A stretch of DNA of 64,000 nucleotides, from positions 124,001-188,000 of the forward strand of contig NZ_MYFO02000004.1 in the NCBI RefSeq assembly GCF_004514475.2, written 5' to 3'. Made by a program: the position numbers and the translations under genes. This DNA is from Paenibacillus athensensis (GTDB lineage Bacteria; Bacillota; Bacilli; Paenibacillales; NBRC-103111). Shown in pieces: positions 1 through 8,273 of the stretch. How positions within the stretch are numbered: the first letter of the stretch is position 1; each line of letters begins with the position of its first letter. Under the pieces are notes generated by a model that saw only the letters and a program-made list of their open reading frames with translations, was not told the origin of the DNA and ran no database searches.

Positions 1-450
1 ATTGGTTGAATGCAAAATAAAAGCTGCGCCCGGGTTGTAGGCGCTGGTGTCGGCCTTCAGCGTTTGCGCCGCGGCCAGCATCCCGTTATAGTCCTGCGCG
101 GGCTCCATCGTGTTGGCGTTGACGATCACGTAATTCCACTTGTTGCCGTTGTAGCCGTTCTGGATCGCTTGACGCGCTGCGCTGCCGGCTTGGGCATGTT
201 GGGTCAGGAAGGCGCCGCCAGGCGTGACCTGCTGATATTCGACGGTATAGCCGAGCGATTGCAGCAACGCTTGAATTTTGCCCGGCATGTCGTAGTAATA
301 GATCATGCTGTTGCCGATGTAGAGAATGCGAATGACCTGCGAGGCCGCGGAAGCTTGTCCGGCGCTCCAGGAGAGCGAAGCGACGGCGAGCAGCAGAGAC
401 AGGCAAAGCGCCAGCAGCCTCCTGCGGGTGAAAATGGCGAAACCGTTCAT
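1..450 (-). CDS. Secreted SGNH-hydrolase-like protein (DUF4886 type), partial
   Basis: The reading frame starts at ATG 450, eight bases after a GGAGGT ribosome site, and runs off the left edge, so only about 150 N-terminal residues are visible. A basic N-terminus, a hydrophobic stretch and an ASA-type cleavage region (about residue 35) form a clear signal peptide. The mature part opens with ILYIGNSMIYYYDMP, the nucleophile block of DUF4886/SGNH-like hydrolases, in which a serine follows Gly-Asn. The remaining catalytic blocks lie outside the window. Such proteins are often esterases acting on acylated polysaccharides, but the substrate here is unknown. The signal peptide is certain; the family is likely. 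Confidence 0.65.
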   Translation of the reverse strand, partial: MNGFAIFTRRRLLALCLSLLLAVASLSWSAGQASAASQVIRILYIGNSMIYYYDMPGKIQALLQSLGYTVEYQQVTPGGAFLTQHAQAGSAARQAIQNGYNGNKWNYVIVNANTMEPAQDYNGMLAAAQTLKADTSAYNPGAAFILHSTN

Positions 451-491
451 AATCATACCTCCAAATGTAGTTGATTAGCGGCCTTAACTAA

Positions 492-543
492 ATAAAGCGC
501 TATCATTCACACTGATTGTAGGCAGTTTTCCGTTGCGGAACAA
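492..543 (-). promoter_or_regulatory. Sigma-A-like promoter with cre-like site for the SGNH gene
   Basis: On the minus strand a TTGTTC -35 (538-543) and TACAAT -10 (515-520) are 17 bp apart. Just downstream of the -10, TGATAGCGCTTTAT (492-505) matches the catabolite-responsive element consensus TGWAARCGYTWNCW at 12 of 14 positions, in a place where a bound repressor would block initiation. The promoter reading is plausible; the cre call is tentative. Confidence 0.4.
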
Positions 544-672
544 TGCAACAAATCAACGATTTCGTGCACATTTGAATGAATATTGCTTCAATTGCCAATG
601 ACGACAACCGGCTTGCAGGGAACGCGCTGCCGCGAATGGCACAATCGCATATAAAATGCGCCAAATCGGCAT

Positions 673-700
673 TTGTTTCATGCCGTCAAATATCTATACT
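673..700 (+). promoter_or_regulatory. Sigma-A-like promoter of the Gfo/Idh/MocA gene
   Basis: TTGTTT (673-678), a 16-bp spacer and TATACT (695-700) lie about 50 bp before the start codon at 754. No operator is evident. Confidence 0.45.
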
Positions 701-753
701 TAGTAATGGAGCACCAATATACGTCCCTATGAAGGACCGGGAGGAAACTACAA

Positions 754-1836
754 ATGTCGCGTACATATCGAATAGCCATTATCGGCTGCGGCGGGATTGC
801 CAATGGCAAGCATATGCCCAGTCTGGCCAAGCTGGAGCAGGTGGAAATGGCAGTGTTTTGCGATATCGAAATCGAAAGAGCGCAGCAGGCGGCGGCCAAG
901 TTCGGCAAGGGCGAGACCGCGGTATACGAGCGTTATGAGGATGTGCTGAAGGACGACACGATTGATATTGTGCATGTGTGTACGCCCAACGATTCGCATG
1001 CGGAGATTACGATTGCCGCACTGGAAGCCGGTAAGCATGTCATGTGCGAAAAGCCGATGGCCAAGACGGCGGCCGACGCGCGGCGAATGGTGGAAGCGGC
1101 CAAGCGGACGGGCAAAAAGCTGACGATTGGCTACAACAATCGGTTCCGTTCGGACAGCCAATATTTGCAAAAGCTGTGCGCGGACGGCGAGCTGGGCGAG
1201 ATTTATTACGCTAAGGCGCATGCGATTCGTCGGCGGGCGGTGCCGACGTGGGGCGTTTTTCTGGATGAAGAGAAGCAGGGTGGCGGACCGTTGATCGATA
1301 TCGGCACGCATGCGCTGGATCTGACGCTGTGGATGATGAACAATTACAAGCCCAAGGCTGTGCTTGGCACCTCGTTTCACAAGCTGTCGCAGCGGGAAAA
1401 TGCCGCCAATGCCTGGGGACCGTGGGACCCGGCGCAATTTACGGTCGAGGATTCGGCTTTCGGAATGATTACGATGCAAAACGGCGCGACGATCATGCTC
1501 GAATCGAGCTGGGCGCTGAACTCGCTGGAAGTCGATGAAGCAAAATGTACGCTGTGCGGCACCGAGGGCGGCGCAGACATGAAGGACGGCTTGCGTCTGA
1601 ACGGCGAGAAGAACAGCCGCTTGTTCACGACAAACGTCGAGCTGAGCTCCGGCGGCGTGGCGTTCTATGAGGGCGAAAGCGAAAACGCGCCCGATCTGGA
1701 AATGCGCTTGTGGATCGAAGCGATTGATAACGACACGGAGCCGGTTGTGACGCCGGAGCAGGCGTGTGTGGTTTCGGAAATTCTTGAGGCGATTTACGAA
1801 TCGGCGCGCACGGGCAAAGCGGTTTATTTTGAATAA
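754..1836 (+). CDS. Gfo/Idh/MocA family NAD(P)-dependent oxidoreductase
   Basis: This 360-residue protein has the usual length for the family. The N-terminus carries a Rossmann motif (IIGCGGIANGKHMPSL), followed by HVCTPNDSHAEI and the catalytic block EKPMAKTAADARRMVEAA, where the EKP lysine is the family hallmark. The C-terminal half is the GFO_IDH_MocA_C beta-sheet domain. Members oxidise or reduce sugars and inositols in the cytoplasm; the substrate cannot be read from sequence. A GGGAGG ribosome site precedes ATG 754. The gene has its own promoter and a terminator and looks monocistronic. Confidence 0.88.
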   Translation: MSRTYRIAIIGCGGIANGKHMPSLAKLEQVEMAVFCDIEIERAQQAAAKFGKGETAVYERYEDVLKDDTIDIVHVCTPNDSHAEITIAALEAGKHVMCEKPMAKTAADARRMVEAAKRTGKKLTIGYNNRFRSDSQYLQKLCADGELGEIYYAKAHAIRRRAVPTWGVFLDEEKQGGGPLIDIGTHALDLTLWMMNNYKPKAVLGTSFHKLSQRENAANAWGPWDPAQFTVEDSAFGMITMQNGATIMLESSWALNSLEVDEAKCTLCGTEGGADMKDGLRLNGEKNSRLFTTNVELSSGGVAFYEGESENAPDLEMRLWIEAIDNDTEPVVTPEQACVVSEILEAIYESARTGKAVYFE

Positions 1837-1847
1837 AAAGTGGTTTG

Positions 1848-1885
1848 AAAGCCTTGCTTCGGCATTCGTCGGAGCAGGGCTTTTT
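1848..1885 (+). terminator. Rho-independent terminator after the Gfo/Idh/MocA gene
   Basis: A GC-rich hairpin (arms GCCTTGCTTCGGC and GTCGGAGCAGGGC) is followed by five T residues, 12 bases after the stop codon. Confidence 0.75.
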
Positions 1886-2017
1886 GGCGCTTGGCCGCTG
1901 GCTTAGGCCGTTACAATGCCCGAGATTTCCGCAGTTGGGGCGGAAGCAGGCGGCTTTCCGTGGTCGGAGCGGTTGACGGGAGGCGCGGATTCGCGCGGTT
2001 TTGTCGAGCGAAGCGGC

Positions 2018-2046
2018 AAAAAAGCCTGTCGAGAGGGACAGGCTTT
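2018..2046 (-). terminator. Terminator of the cyd operon
   Basis: Read on the minus strand, GCCTGTC and GACAGGC form a perfect stem around a six-base loop, followed by six T residues. It lies about 120 bases after the stop codon of the CydS-like gene. The 1886-2017 stretch between this and the convergent terminator holds nothing I can identify. Confidence 0.8.
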
Positions 2047-2164
2047 CGGGCTTTTTCGATCATTTCCTAGGAAATAGTTTGTCGCATGCGGAAGAACGGC
2101 TGGGCTCCATTCGTCAATGAAAGCGATTCATCCGACACCGCGACGCGGTAAAAGGTGCTGACGG

Positions 2165-2278
2165 CTACGGCTCCAACGAGCTGTCGTTGCCGCGCATGGC
2201 CCATCCGAACAAAATAGCCAGAGACAATAAGATCACCAGATACGGTGCGACCATGATCAGAAAGTATTCGAGATCCAT
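2165..2278 (-). CDS. cydS: CydS-like small subunit of cytochrome bd oxidase
   Basis: A 37-codon frame starts at ATG 2278, six bases after the cydB stop; the last codons of cydB (AAAGGGTGA) serve as its ribosome site. The product begins MDLEYFLIMVAPYLVILLS, has a single hydrophobic helix (about residues 5-27), and ends in a short polar tail (GNDSSLEP). Length, position and the FLIMxAP start resemble CydS, the single-helix subunit found in the Geobacillus bd oxidase structure. By inference it stabilises the CydA haem site in the membrane. The gene is too short for standard gene finders. Confidence 0.72.
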   Translation of the reverse strand: MDLEYFLIMVAPYLVILLSLAILFGWAMRGNDSSLEP

Positions 2279-2284
2279 CGGCGA

Positions 2285-3310
2285 TCACCCTTTCTTCGAG
2301 GTGCGTCCCTGCACATAACCGGCGTTAAAGAGGAACAAACGCATCAGCAGCACAAGTGACGGAATGAGCAGCAGCAGTCCGGCGATAAACACGATGACCA
2401 GAGCAATCGCCATCGCTTCGCTCGTAAAGTTGTGATAGATATTGATATACGGGTACAAAATGTAAGGCATATGCGATGCCCCGTAGCCGAAAAAGGCAAA
2501 GGCGAATTGCAGCATCACCAGCAGGAACGCCCAGCCGTAGCTCCTTCTGCGCCAGACGAGACCCACCGCGCCGAGGAAGCAGAGGAAGGAAATGACGAAC
2601 ATCCACGACAGGTCCAGCATGCGCTGAAAATGCTCGGGATTATGCCCATTGATGGCGAAAAAGACGAGCAAGCTGCTGAGAATCGTCGGCGTGCTCCAGC
2701 CGAGCGCGTAGCTGCGAACGACCTCCAGCGCTTTGTAGTCCTGCGCCTTTGAGGCGTAATAGGTCAAAAACATGGCCGAAATGTACAGCACGCTGACGAG
2801 CGCCAGCAGGACAACGGCCCACGAATAGGGGCTGGTGAACAGCCGGCTGTAGAGGAAGTGGACTTGCCCGTTGATTTCGCTCACAAAGCCGCCTTCGGAA
2901 ATCGTTAGCACCGTGGACAGCGAAGCGGGAATCAGCAGGCCTGTCGCGCCGTACAGCAGCATGTACACTTTATTGTCCTTGGCCCCGTAGGTGCTAAAGG
3001 CGTAATACGAGCCGCGCAGGGCCAGCAGCACAATCGCTACGCTGCCCGGCACAAGCAGCGCCGTTCCGTAATAATAGGCCGTATCCGGGAAAAAGCCGAC
3101 AATCCCGACGATGAAAAAAATCAGAAACACGTTCGTCACTTCCCACACCGGCGACAGGTAACGCTCAATGATGTTGTGGACCAGATGCTTGCGTCCGGTG
3201 ACAAAGGAATAGTAGCTGAAAAATCCGGCGCCAAAATCAATGGAAGCGACAATCAGATAGCCATAGAGAAAAATCCACAATACGCTGATGCCCAGCACCT
3301 CATAATTCAT
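2285..3310 (-). CDS. cydB: Cytochrome bd ubiquinol oxidase subunit II
   Basis: This 341-residue, multi-helix membrane protein starts MNYEVLGISVLWIFLYGYLI and has the GAGFFSYY segment near residue 27 that is typical of CydB. It pairs with CydA to form the bd-type quinol oxidase, which reduces oxygen to water at low oxygen tension. Its ATG (3310) overlaps the cydA stop by four bases, so the two are translationally coupled. Size and hydrophobicity fit the short Bacillota CydB. No cydCD genes are present in the window. Confidence 0.9.
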   Translation of the reverse strand: MNYEVLGISVLWIFLYGYLIVASIDFGAGFFSYYSFVTGRKHLVHNIIERYLSPVWEVTNVFLIFFIVGIVGFFPDTAYYYGTALLVPGSVAIVLLALRGSYYAFSTYGAKDNKVYMLLYGATGLLIPASLSTVLTISEGGFVSEINGQVHFLYSRLFTSPYSWAVVLLALVSVLYISAMFLTYYASKAQDYKALEVVRSYALGWSTPTILSSLLVFFAINGHNPEHFQRMLDLSWMFVISFLCFLGAVGLVWRRRSYGWAFLLVMLQFAFAFFGYGASHMPYILYPYINIYHNFTSEAMAIALVIVFIAGLLLLIPSLVLLMRLFLFNAGYVQGRTSKKG

Positions 3311-4650
3311 TGCGGTTTCCCTCCTTCCAGACCCCAGGCGGCCAATTCTTCATGAACCTCGTTATTTTTGAACAGCTTGCCGAGCACCTTGACGACTGTA
3401 AAGCCAAGCAGCAGATACAAGAAGCAGAACAGCACGAGCATCGTGTCGACGTGCATCGAGGTGGTGGCGCCGTCGATGGTTTTCATATAACCGCGCAGAA
3501 TCCACGGCTGACGGCCGACTTCGGCGTATACCCAGCCGCATTCGATGCCCAGCATGGCCAGCGGTCCGGCCCAGACGATCAGGCGCAGCAGCCAGCGGGG
3601 ATAGCGGGATTTGCTGCCGCGGCGTTGGGTCCACATGTACGCCAATGCGAGCAGGGTGAGGAAGATGCCGATGCTGACCATCAGGTCGAAAATATAATGC
3701 ACATACAGCGGCGGCCGTTCATTCTCCGGCGTTTCGTTCAAGCCCTGCACTTCGGACGTTGGCGTGCCATGCGCCAAAATACTGAGGGCATAAGGGATTT
3801 TCAGCCCGTACTTGATCTCATGGTCGGGGGTCAGATAACCTCCGAGCACCAGCGGAGCCTGCTCCGCCGTTTCAAAATGCCATTCGGCCGCAGCCAGCTT
3901 CTCCGGCTGGTATTTGGCGAGAAATTTGCCGGACAAGTCGCCGACAGCCGCTGTGGCGACTGAAAAGACGAGCGCAGCCGTCATCGTCAGCTTGAGCGCC
4001 TTGCGGTGATAGAGCGAGCCGCGGTTTTTCAGCAGCGAGAAGGCGGCGATGGCGGCAAGCACGAAGGCGCTGGTCATGTAAGAGGAAGCGAGCACATGCG
4101 CGACCTTGGTCGGCGTTGCCGGATTAAACATCGCTACCAGGGGCTGGATGTCGACAATCGAGCCGTTCTCCAGCTTGAAGCCCTGCGGCGTATTCATAAA
4201 GGCATTGACGGTGGTAATGAAAAACGCCGATGCCGACGAGCCGATGATGACGGGAATGGCCAGCAGGAAATGGGTGATCGGCTTGCGGAACCGATCCCAG
4301 GTGTACAAATAAATGCCAAGGAAAATTGCTTCAAAGAAAAAGGCGAACGTCTCCATGAACAGCGGCAGCGCGATGGCTTGCCCGGCAATGCGCATGAAGC
4401 TGGGCCACAGCAGGCTTAGCTGCAAGCCGATGGCCGTGCCGGTGACAACGCCGACAGCGACGGTGATGACAAAGCCGCGCGCCCAGCGCCGCGCCAGCAT
4501 GGTGTAATACGGGTCTTTGCGGCGAATGCCGGTCCATTCGGCGAGCGCGATCAGCACCGGGATGCCGACACCGACGGTGGCGAACAAAATGTGGAAGGCC
4601 AGCGTCAGCTCGGTCAGGATGCGGCTGTACAAGACGGGATCATAATGCAT
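3307..4650 (-). CDS. cydA: Cytochrome bd ubiquinol oxidase subunit I
   Basis: The 447-residue protein begins HYDPVLYSRILTELTLAFHILFATVGVG, containing the conserved N-terminal helix with the haem-ligand histidine. GLQLSLLWPSFM and METFAFFFEAIFLGIYLYTWDRF follow, as in all CydA proteins. The Q-loop is the short form usual in Bacillota, and GWVYAEVGRQPWILRGYMKT is the conserved C-terminal quinol/haem region. An AAAGGAG ribosome site precedes ATG 4650. It is the first large gene of the operon small ORF-cydA-cydB-cydS. A Rex-type operator upstream suggests induction when NADH/NAD is high. Confidence 0.95.
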   Translation of the reverse strand: MHYDPVLYSRILTELTLAFHILFATVGVGIPVLIALAEWTGIRRKDPYYTMLARRWARGFVITVAVGVVTGTAIGLQLSLLWPSFMRIAGQAIALPLFMETFAFFFEAIFLGIYLYTWDRFRKPITHFLLAIPVIIGSSASAFFITTVNAFMNTPQGFKLENGSIVDIQPLVAMFNPATPTKVAHVLASSYMTSAFVLAAIAAFSLLKNRGSLYHRKALKLTMTAALVFSVATAAVGDLSGKFLAKYQPEKLAAAEWHFETAEQAPLVLGGYLTPDHEIKYGLKIPYALSILAHGTPTSEVQGLNETPENERPPLYVHYIFDLMVSIGIFLTLLALAYMWTQRRGSKSRYPRWLLRLIVWAGPLAMLGIECGWVYAEVGRQPWILRGYMKTIDGATTSMHVDTMLVLFCFLYLLLGFTVVKVLGKLFKNNEVHEELAAWGLEGGKPQ

Positions 4651-4666
4651 GGGCTTCAGCTCCTTT

Positions 4667-4765
4667 TCAGGCGAATAAACGGCGTGCGAAGGACAGCAGC
4701 ATGATGAGGGCGACGGCTGCGCAGAGCAGCATCAGCACTTTTTCCTGCTTGCGGTACTTATCCAT
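4667..4765 (-). CDS. Small single-helix membrane peptide upstream of cydA
   Basis: A 32-codon frame begins at ATG 4765 (upstream AAAGGTCGGGTGAATACA is a usable ribosome site) and stops 16 bases before the cydA start. The product has a basic cytoplasmic-type start (DKYRKQEK), one hydrophobic helix (about residues 10-26) and a basic end (RRLF). It is the first frame of the cyd transcript. It may be a leader peptide coupled to cydA translation or another small bd-oxidase component. I do not recognise a family, and a chance ORF is possible, although hydrophobicity, spacing and flanking charges argue for a real gene. Confidence 0.5.
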   Translation of the reverse strand: MDKYRKQEKVLMLLCAAVALIMLLSFARRLFA

Positions 4766-4834
4766 TGTATTCACCCGACCTTTCGATTTTTCAATGCGAC
4801 GTTACATTCATTATACGTTTATTATAAGCTGAGC

Positions 4835-4852
4835 TTGTGATTTTTTTCACAG
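4835..4852. promoter_or_regulatory. Rex-type operator at the cyd promoter
   Basis: TTGTGA-N6-TCACAG matches the Rex consensus TTGTGA-N6-TCACAA with one mismatch. On the minus strand it lies just upstream of TATAAT-like -10 sequences, so it would overlap the -35 region of the cyd promoter. Rex releases DNA when NADH rises, and cyd is a classic target in Bacillota. A second TTGTGA half-site at 4856 lacks a clear partner. Confidence 0.68.
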
Positions 4853-4929
4853 TGATTGTGAGCAACGTTTGAACAGAATTTTACGAAACGGTGTACGGCG
4901 GTCACAGGGTCAGGTGGCAAAAAAAGATT

Positions 4930-4958
4930 TTGCCAAACGTCTGCATTTGAACTATAAT
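4930..4958 (+). promoter_or_regulatory. Sigma-A promoter of the ABC exporter operon
   Basis: TTGCCA (4930-4935), a 17-bp spacer and a perfect TATAAT (4953-4958) lie 38 bp upstream of the first permease gene. Confidence 0.65.
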
Positions 4959-4996
4959 TTGGTGATCAAAGACTGTTGTAATATAAAAACGAAAAG

Positions 4997-5818
4997 ATGG
5001 GGGCGGCGAGGCCATTGCGTGTTTTCTGGAAGGCGGTTCATTTGAATTTGAAGGTGTTTTTTGCCTATCCGAAAGGGTTTCTGTTTTCTATATTCATTCA
5101 CCCGATTATCTTGGCGCTAAACATTGCGTTGTTTACGAGTATTTACACCTATAACGGGACTGCAGAAATCAAGGGCTACGATTTGACGCAAATGATCTGG
5201 TATTATGCGGTGACGACGTTTGTGTGGATTTTTACGTTTAATTTCGCCGATCGGCGGATGAGCAATTATATTTTATCGGGGGATCTGGGGCCGATGCTGC
5301 TGCGGCCGATTACGGTGTTCCGGTTCGAGCTGGCTCATGCGGTGGCGCTGCGCACAGCGGGCGTGCTGTTCGAGTTTGTGCCGGATATGATCATTTATTC
5401 GCTGATTTATCCGCCGGTGTTCCTGACCGTGCTGTCGTTCGGCAAGTTTCTTGCGGTGATTGCGCTGGCGTTCTGCTTGCACTTTCTATTGAAGTTTCTG
5501 ATTGGCATGAGCGCTGTGCTGACCCAAAATAATACCGGCTTGAATAATGTGCTGACGGCGGCGATGACGCTGCTGGGGGGCGCGATGATTCCGCTTGATT
5601 TTTTCCCGGGGTGGCTGAAAACGGTGTGCGAGGCGCTGCCGTTCAAATATATTTTTTACGAGCCGGTGCAGTTTTTTCTCAATCGCGGCGAAGCGGTGTC
5701 GACCGGCCATTGGCTAACGACGCTGGGCATTCAGTTGATCTGGTGCGTAGTGCTGTATGCGTTGGGCCGTTTCGTCTGGATGTCGATCACCAAAAAAATC
5801 GTCATTGCGGGAGGGTAG
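4997..5818 (+). CDS. ABC-2 type transporter permease (COG4587-like)
   Basis: This 273-residue integral membrane protein has about six hydrophobic segments and belongs to the ABC-2 export permeases seen in three-gene COG4587-COG3694-COG4586 operons. The helical core GDLGPMLLRPITVFRFELAH is characteristic of the group. The start is uncertain: ATG 4997 has a poor ribosome site, and in-frame TTG 5015 follows the G-rich GGGGGCGGCGAGG. The second permease begins five bases after its stop. The exported substrate of this family is unknown. Confidence 0.82.
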   Translation: MGAARPLRVFWKAVHLNLKVFFAYPKGFLFSIFIHPIILALNIALFTSIYTYNGTAEIKGYDLTQMIWYYAVTTFVWIFTFNFADRRMSNYILSGDLGPMLLRPITVFRFELAHAVALRTAGVLFEFVPDMIIYSLIYPPVFLTVLSFGKFLAVIALAFCLHFLLKFLIGMSAVLTQNNTGLNNVLTAAMTLLGGAMIPLDFFPGWLKTVCEALPFKYIFYEPVQFFLNRGEAVSTGHWLTTLGIQLIWCVVLYALGRFVWMSITKKIVIAGG

Positions 5819-5822
5819 ACGA

Positions 5823-6617
5823 ATGAAGAGGTTTTCGGGCCTGTTGCGCCTGTATGTATGGCATATGAAGCTGAGCGTGTCGCGGGCGATGATGTACCGC
5901 TTTGATTTTGTGACCGGATTGGTCATCTCCATTGCGCTGTCCGGGATCGGGCCGTTCGTGCAGTATTTGTATTTCACCAATACCCGCGGCTATCCGGGCT
6001 GGACGCTGGACCAGGTGCTGCTGTTTCAGGGGCTGCTGCTGCTGTGGTTCGGCTTGCGCGATTTGCTGTTCGGCGATTTGCGCAACACGGTGATGAACAT
6101 GGTGTGGAAGGGCGAATTCGACCGGCTGCTGCTCAAGCCGTATCCGCCGATCGGCGTGTTGTTGTGCAGCGGATTTCAGCTGAACGGCATCGGCTCCTGC
6201 ATCGCGGGCGTCAGTTTGACGGTGGTATCCTATATGCGGCTGCACGTGCCGTTTGAGTGGACGATGGCGCCGCTTTTATTGCTGCTGCTGATTAGCGGCG
6301 TCGTGCTGTTTATGGCGATTACGATTTTTTATTGCGCGATTGTGATTATGCTCGTTCAGATGGGCCGCATCGGCGAGATGATGGATATGGTGACGAATTT
6401 CGGCAATTACCCGATCAATATTTACCCTGCGCTGCTGCAAATGGCGATGGTGACGTGTTTGCCGTTTGCTGTCTGGACCTATTACCCGGCGCAAATTTTG
6501 CTGGATCGCGCAGATAACGGCTTGTGGCTGGCCGCGGCTTGCTGCTTCGGATTGTTCGGGCTTAGTATCATGTACTGGAACCGCAGCTTGCGCAAATATA
6601 CGAGCGCTGGAGGATAA
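5823..6617 (+). CDS. ABC-2 type transporter permease (COG3694-like)
   Basis: The 264-residue product starts at ATG 5823, placed by the GGGAGGG ribosome site that overlaps the end of the preceding gene. It has about six membrane segments and the motif LFGDLRNTVMNMVWKGEFDRLLLKPYPP, the permease signature of this family. It presumably forms a heterodimer with the upstream permease and is driven by the ATPase encoded two bases downstream. Confidence 0.85.
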   Translation: MKRFSGLLRLYVWHMKLSVSRAMMYRFDFVTGLVISIALSGIGPFVQYLYFTNTRGYPGWTLDQVLLFQGLLLLWFGLRDLLFGDLRNTVMNMVWKGEFDRLLLKPYPPIGVLLCSGFQLNGIGSCIAGVSLTVVSYMRLHVPFEWTMAPLLLLLLISGVVLFMAITIFYCAIVIMLVQMGRIGEMMDMVTNFGNYPINIYPALLQMAMVTCLPFAVWTYYPAQILLDRADNGLWLAAACCFGLFGLSIMYWNRSLRKYTSAGG

Positions 6618-6619
6618 TC

Positions 6620-7600
6620 ATGAGCGAATTTATTATCGATATTCAAGACTTGCGAAAGACGTTTAAACGGGTGAAAAAGAAAGAAGGCTTTCTCGGCACG
6701 CTGCAATCGTTATGGAGCCGCGAGACGGAGCTGGTGCATAGCGTCGACGGCATCGATCTTCAGGTGCGCAAGGGGGAGATCCGCGGCTTGATCGGGCCAA
6801 ACGGGGCCGGCAAGTCGACGACGATCAAGATGATGTCGGGCATCCTTCATCCGAGCGGCGGCAGCATCGATATTATGGGCTTTACGCCCTGGAAGGAGCG
6901 CGAGCGCTTCGTCCTGCATCTGGGCGTGCTGTTCGGACAGAAATCACAATTGTGGTGGGATTTGCCGCCGATTGACACGTTTTCGCTCAATAAGGAAATG
7001 TACAAGATTCCCGATGCGAAATACAAGGAGCGCTTGGGCTATTTCCGCGAGCTGCTCGATATTGAGCGGGTCATTCATCAGCCGGTGCGCTCGCTGTCGC
7101 TGGGCGAACGGATGAAATGCGAGATCGTTTGCGCGCTGCTGCACGAGCCGGAGCTGATTTTTCTCGATGAACCGACGATTGGTCTTGATATTGTATCCAA
7201 AGATACGATTCGTCAATCGATCCGCCAGATGAATAAGGATTTTCAGACGACGTTTATCATCACGACGCATGATTTGGCCGATCTGGAAAATCTTTGCGAC
7301 CGGGTGACGATCATTAATAAAGGCAGCGTCGTGTTTGACGATACGATGGGTCGGCTTGGCGCTTACTTCACCAATCGCAAGCTGGTTGACATCAAGTTTG
7401 CCGAGCCCGTGGACGAATCGCTGCTCGCACCGTATACGGTCAGCGCTTACAGTCCGCTAACGGCGCAAATCGAGATCGATTTGACCGAACGGGACATCAA
7501 GCAGGTCGCTTATGAGATTCTGGAACGATTTCCGGTGATTGATATCAACATCAGCAATATTCCGATTGAAGAAGTCATTAAGCATATTTATCAGGCTTGA
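6620..7600 (+). CDS. ABC transporter ATP-binding protein (COG4586-like)
   Basis: The 326-residue ATPase has Walker A GPNGAGKSTTIKMM (about residues 73-86), the signature LSLGERMKCE, Walker B LIFLDEPTIGLD and the switch TTHDLADLENLCDR. The N-terminal extension before the P-loop and the C-terminal domain after residue 240 are usual for COG4586. ATG 6620 is preceded by GGAGG. It powers the two upstream permeases. No clear terminator follows. Confidence 0.92.
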   Translation: MSEFIIDIQDLRKTFKRVKKKEGFLGTLQSLWSRETELVHSVDGIDLQVRKGEIRGLIGPNGAGKSTTIKMMSGILHPSGGSIDIMGFTPWKERERFVLHLGVLFGQKSQLWWDLPPIDTFSLNKEMYKIPDAKYKERLGYFRELLDIERVIHQPVRSLSLGERMKCEIVCALLHEPELIFLDEPTIGLDIVSKDTIRQSIRQMNKDFQTTFIITTHDLADLENLCDRVTIINKGSVVFDDTMGRLGAYFTNRKLVDIKFAEPVDESLLAPYTVSAYSPLTAQIEIDLTERDIKQVAYEILERFPVIDINISNIPIEEVIKHIYQA

Positions 7601-7697
7601 AGCCGGTTATTAGCATGCGAGGGGACCGCTGATTCACGGAAGGGAAAGTGGGGTAAGTATCGGAGGGCTTGCAGAACGATATTTTCCCAAACTTTGG

Positions 7698-7765
7698 TTG
7701 ACAATTACAGGCAGCGGTGATAAATTAGATTTATTCATATAAAACCAATTGAATTAGTTGGTTTT
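7698..7765 (+). promoter_or_regulatory. Promoter and leader hairpin before two small genes
   Basis: A strong sigma-A promoter is visible: TTGACA (7698-7703), 17 bp, TAAATT (7721-7726). Starting about 8 bases after the expected transcription start, AAAACCAA and TTGGTTTT (7741-7748/7758-7765) form a perfect inverted repeat with a nine-base loop. It could be an operator or a leader RNA hairpin. Another 88 bases of leader follow before the first start codon. Confidence 0.5.
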
Positions 7766-7853
7766 AATATAGCTGACTGGATCACCAGAGGGCATGGATG
7801 CGCACAGCGTTCATGCCGTTTCTACTATTTTGCACGTAAAGGAGGTTGTCGAG

Positions 7854-8048
7854 ATGGGAGTGTTGTTGGAATCGATCCAGTTGGTCAGCGCGCACAAGCG
7901 CAAGCTGTCCGTCGAAGCTGTGTATTCGCCGCTGGCAGCAAACGTGGACGAACAGATGCGAAATGCTGCGCATGGAGCAGGTGTGAACGTTACTTATTTG
8001 ACGATACCAAGGAGGAAATCTTATGACAACGACCAGCATTACGTTTGA
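7854..8048 (+). CDS. Small protein of unknown function
   Basis: This 64-residue frame starts at ATG 7854 behind an excellent AAAGGAGG site. The product is soluble and mildly basic, with no motif I recognise. Its last 26 bases overlap the next small gene in another frame. A promoter and ribosome site support expression. Alternatively only the second gene is real and this frame is a translated leader. Confidence 0.45.
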   Translation: MGVLLESIQLVSAHKRKLSVEAVYSPLAANVDEQMRNAAHGAGVNVTYLTIPRRKSYDNDQHYV

Positions 8049-8238
8049 TCAAGCTGCGATTCAGGTGAATTTGATCGGGACGGACCACAAGCTGATTCCA
8101 TCGCTTTTGTCTGCGCTGCGCCAAAACAAAATTACGCTCAATACACTGCGGAAAAAGCCGGTGCAGATTGATCTGCTCAGCTCGGAGGCTTATCTATATT
8201 CGGAAGAGGGCGATAAGTACCGGATTCCGATTTTCTAG
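8023..8238 (+). CDS. Small protein of unknown function
   Basis: A 71-residue frame starts at ATG 8023, ten bases after AAGGAGG. The predicted protein is soluble, alternates short strands with one helix (HKLIPSLLSALRQN), and ends YRIPIF. I recognise no family. It ends in front of a terminator, so the two small genes probably form one transcript. Confidence 0.55.
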   Translation: MTTTSITFDQAAIQVNLIGTDHKLIPSLLSALRQNKITLNTLRKKPVQIDLLSSEAYLYSEEGDKYRIPIF

Positions 8239-8273
8239 TTTTGACGAGAGGCGTGGACTGGGAGCGCGCCATC

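Noticed and set aside
4856-4876. Possible second Rex site (TTGTGAGCAACGTTTGAAC)
   Set aside because: Only one half-site matches; the partner half is degenerate.
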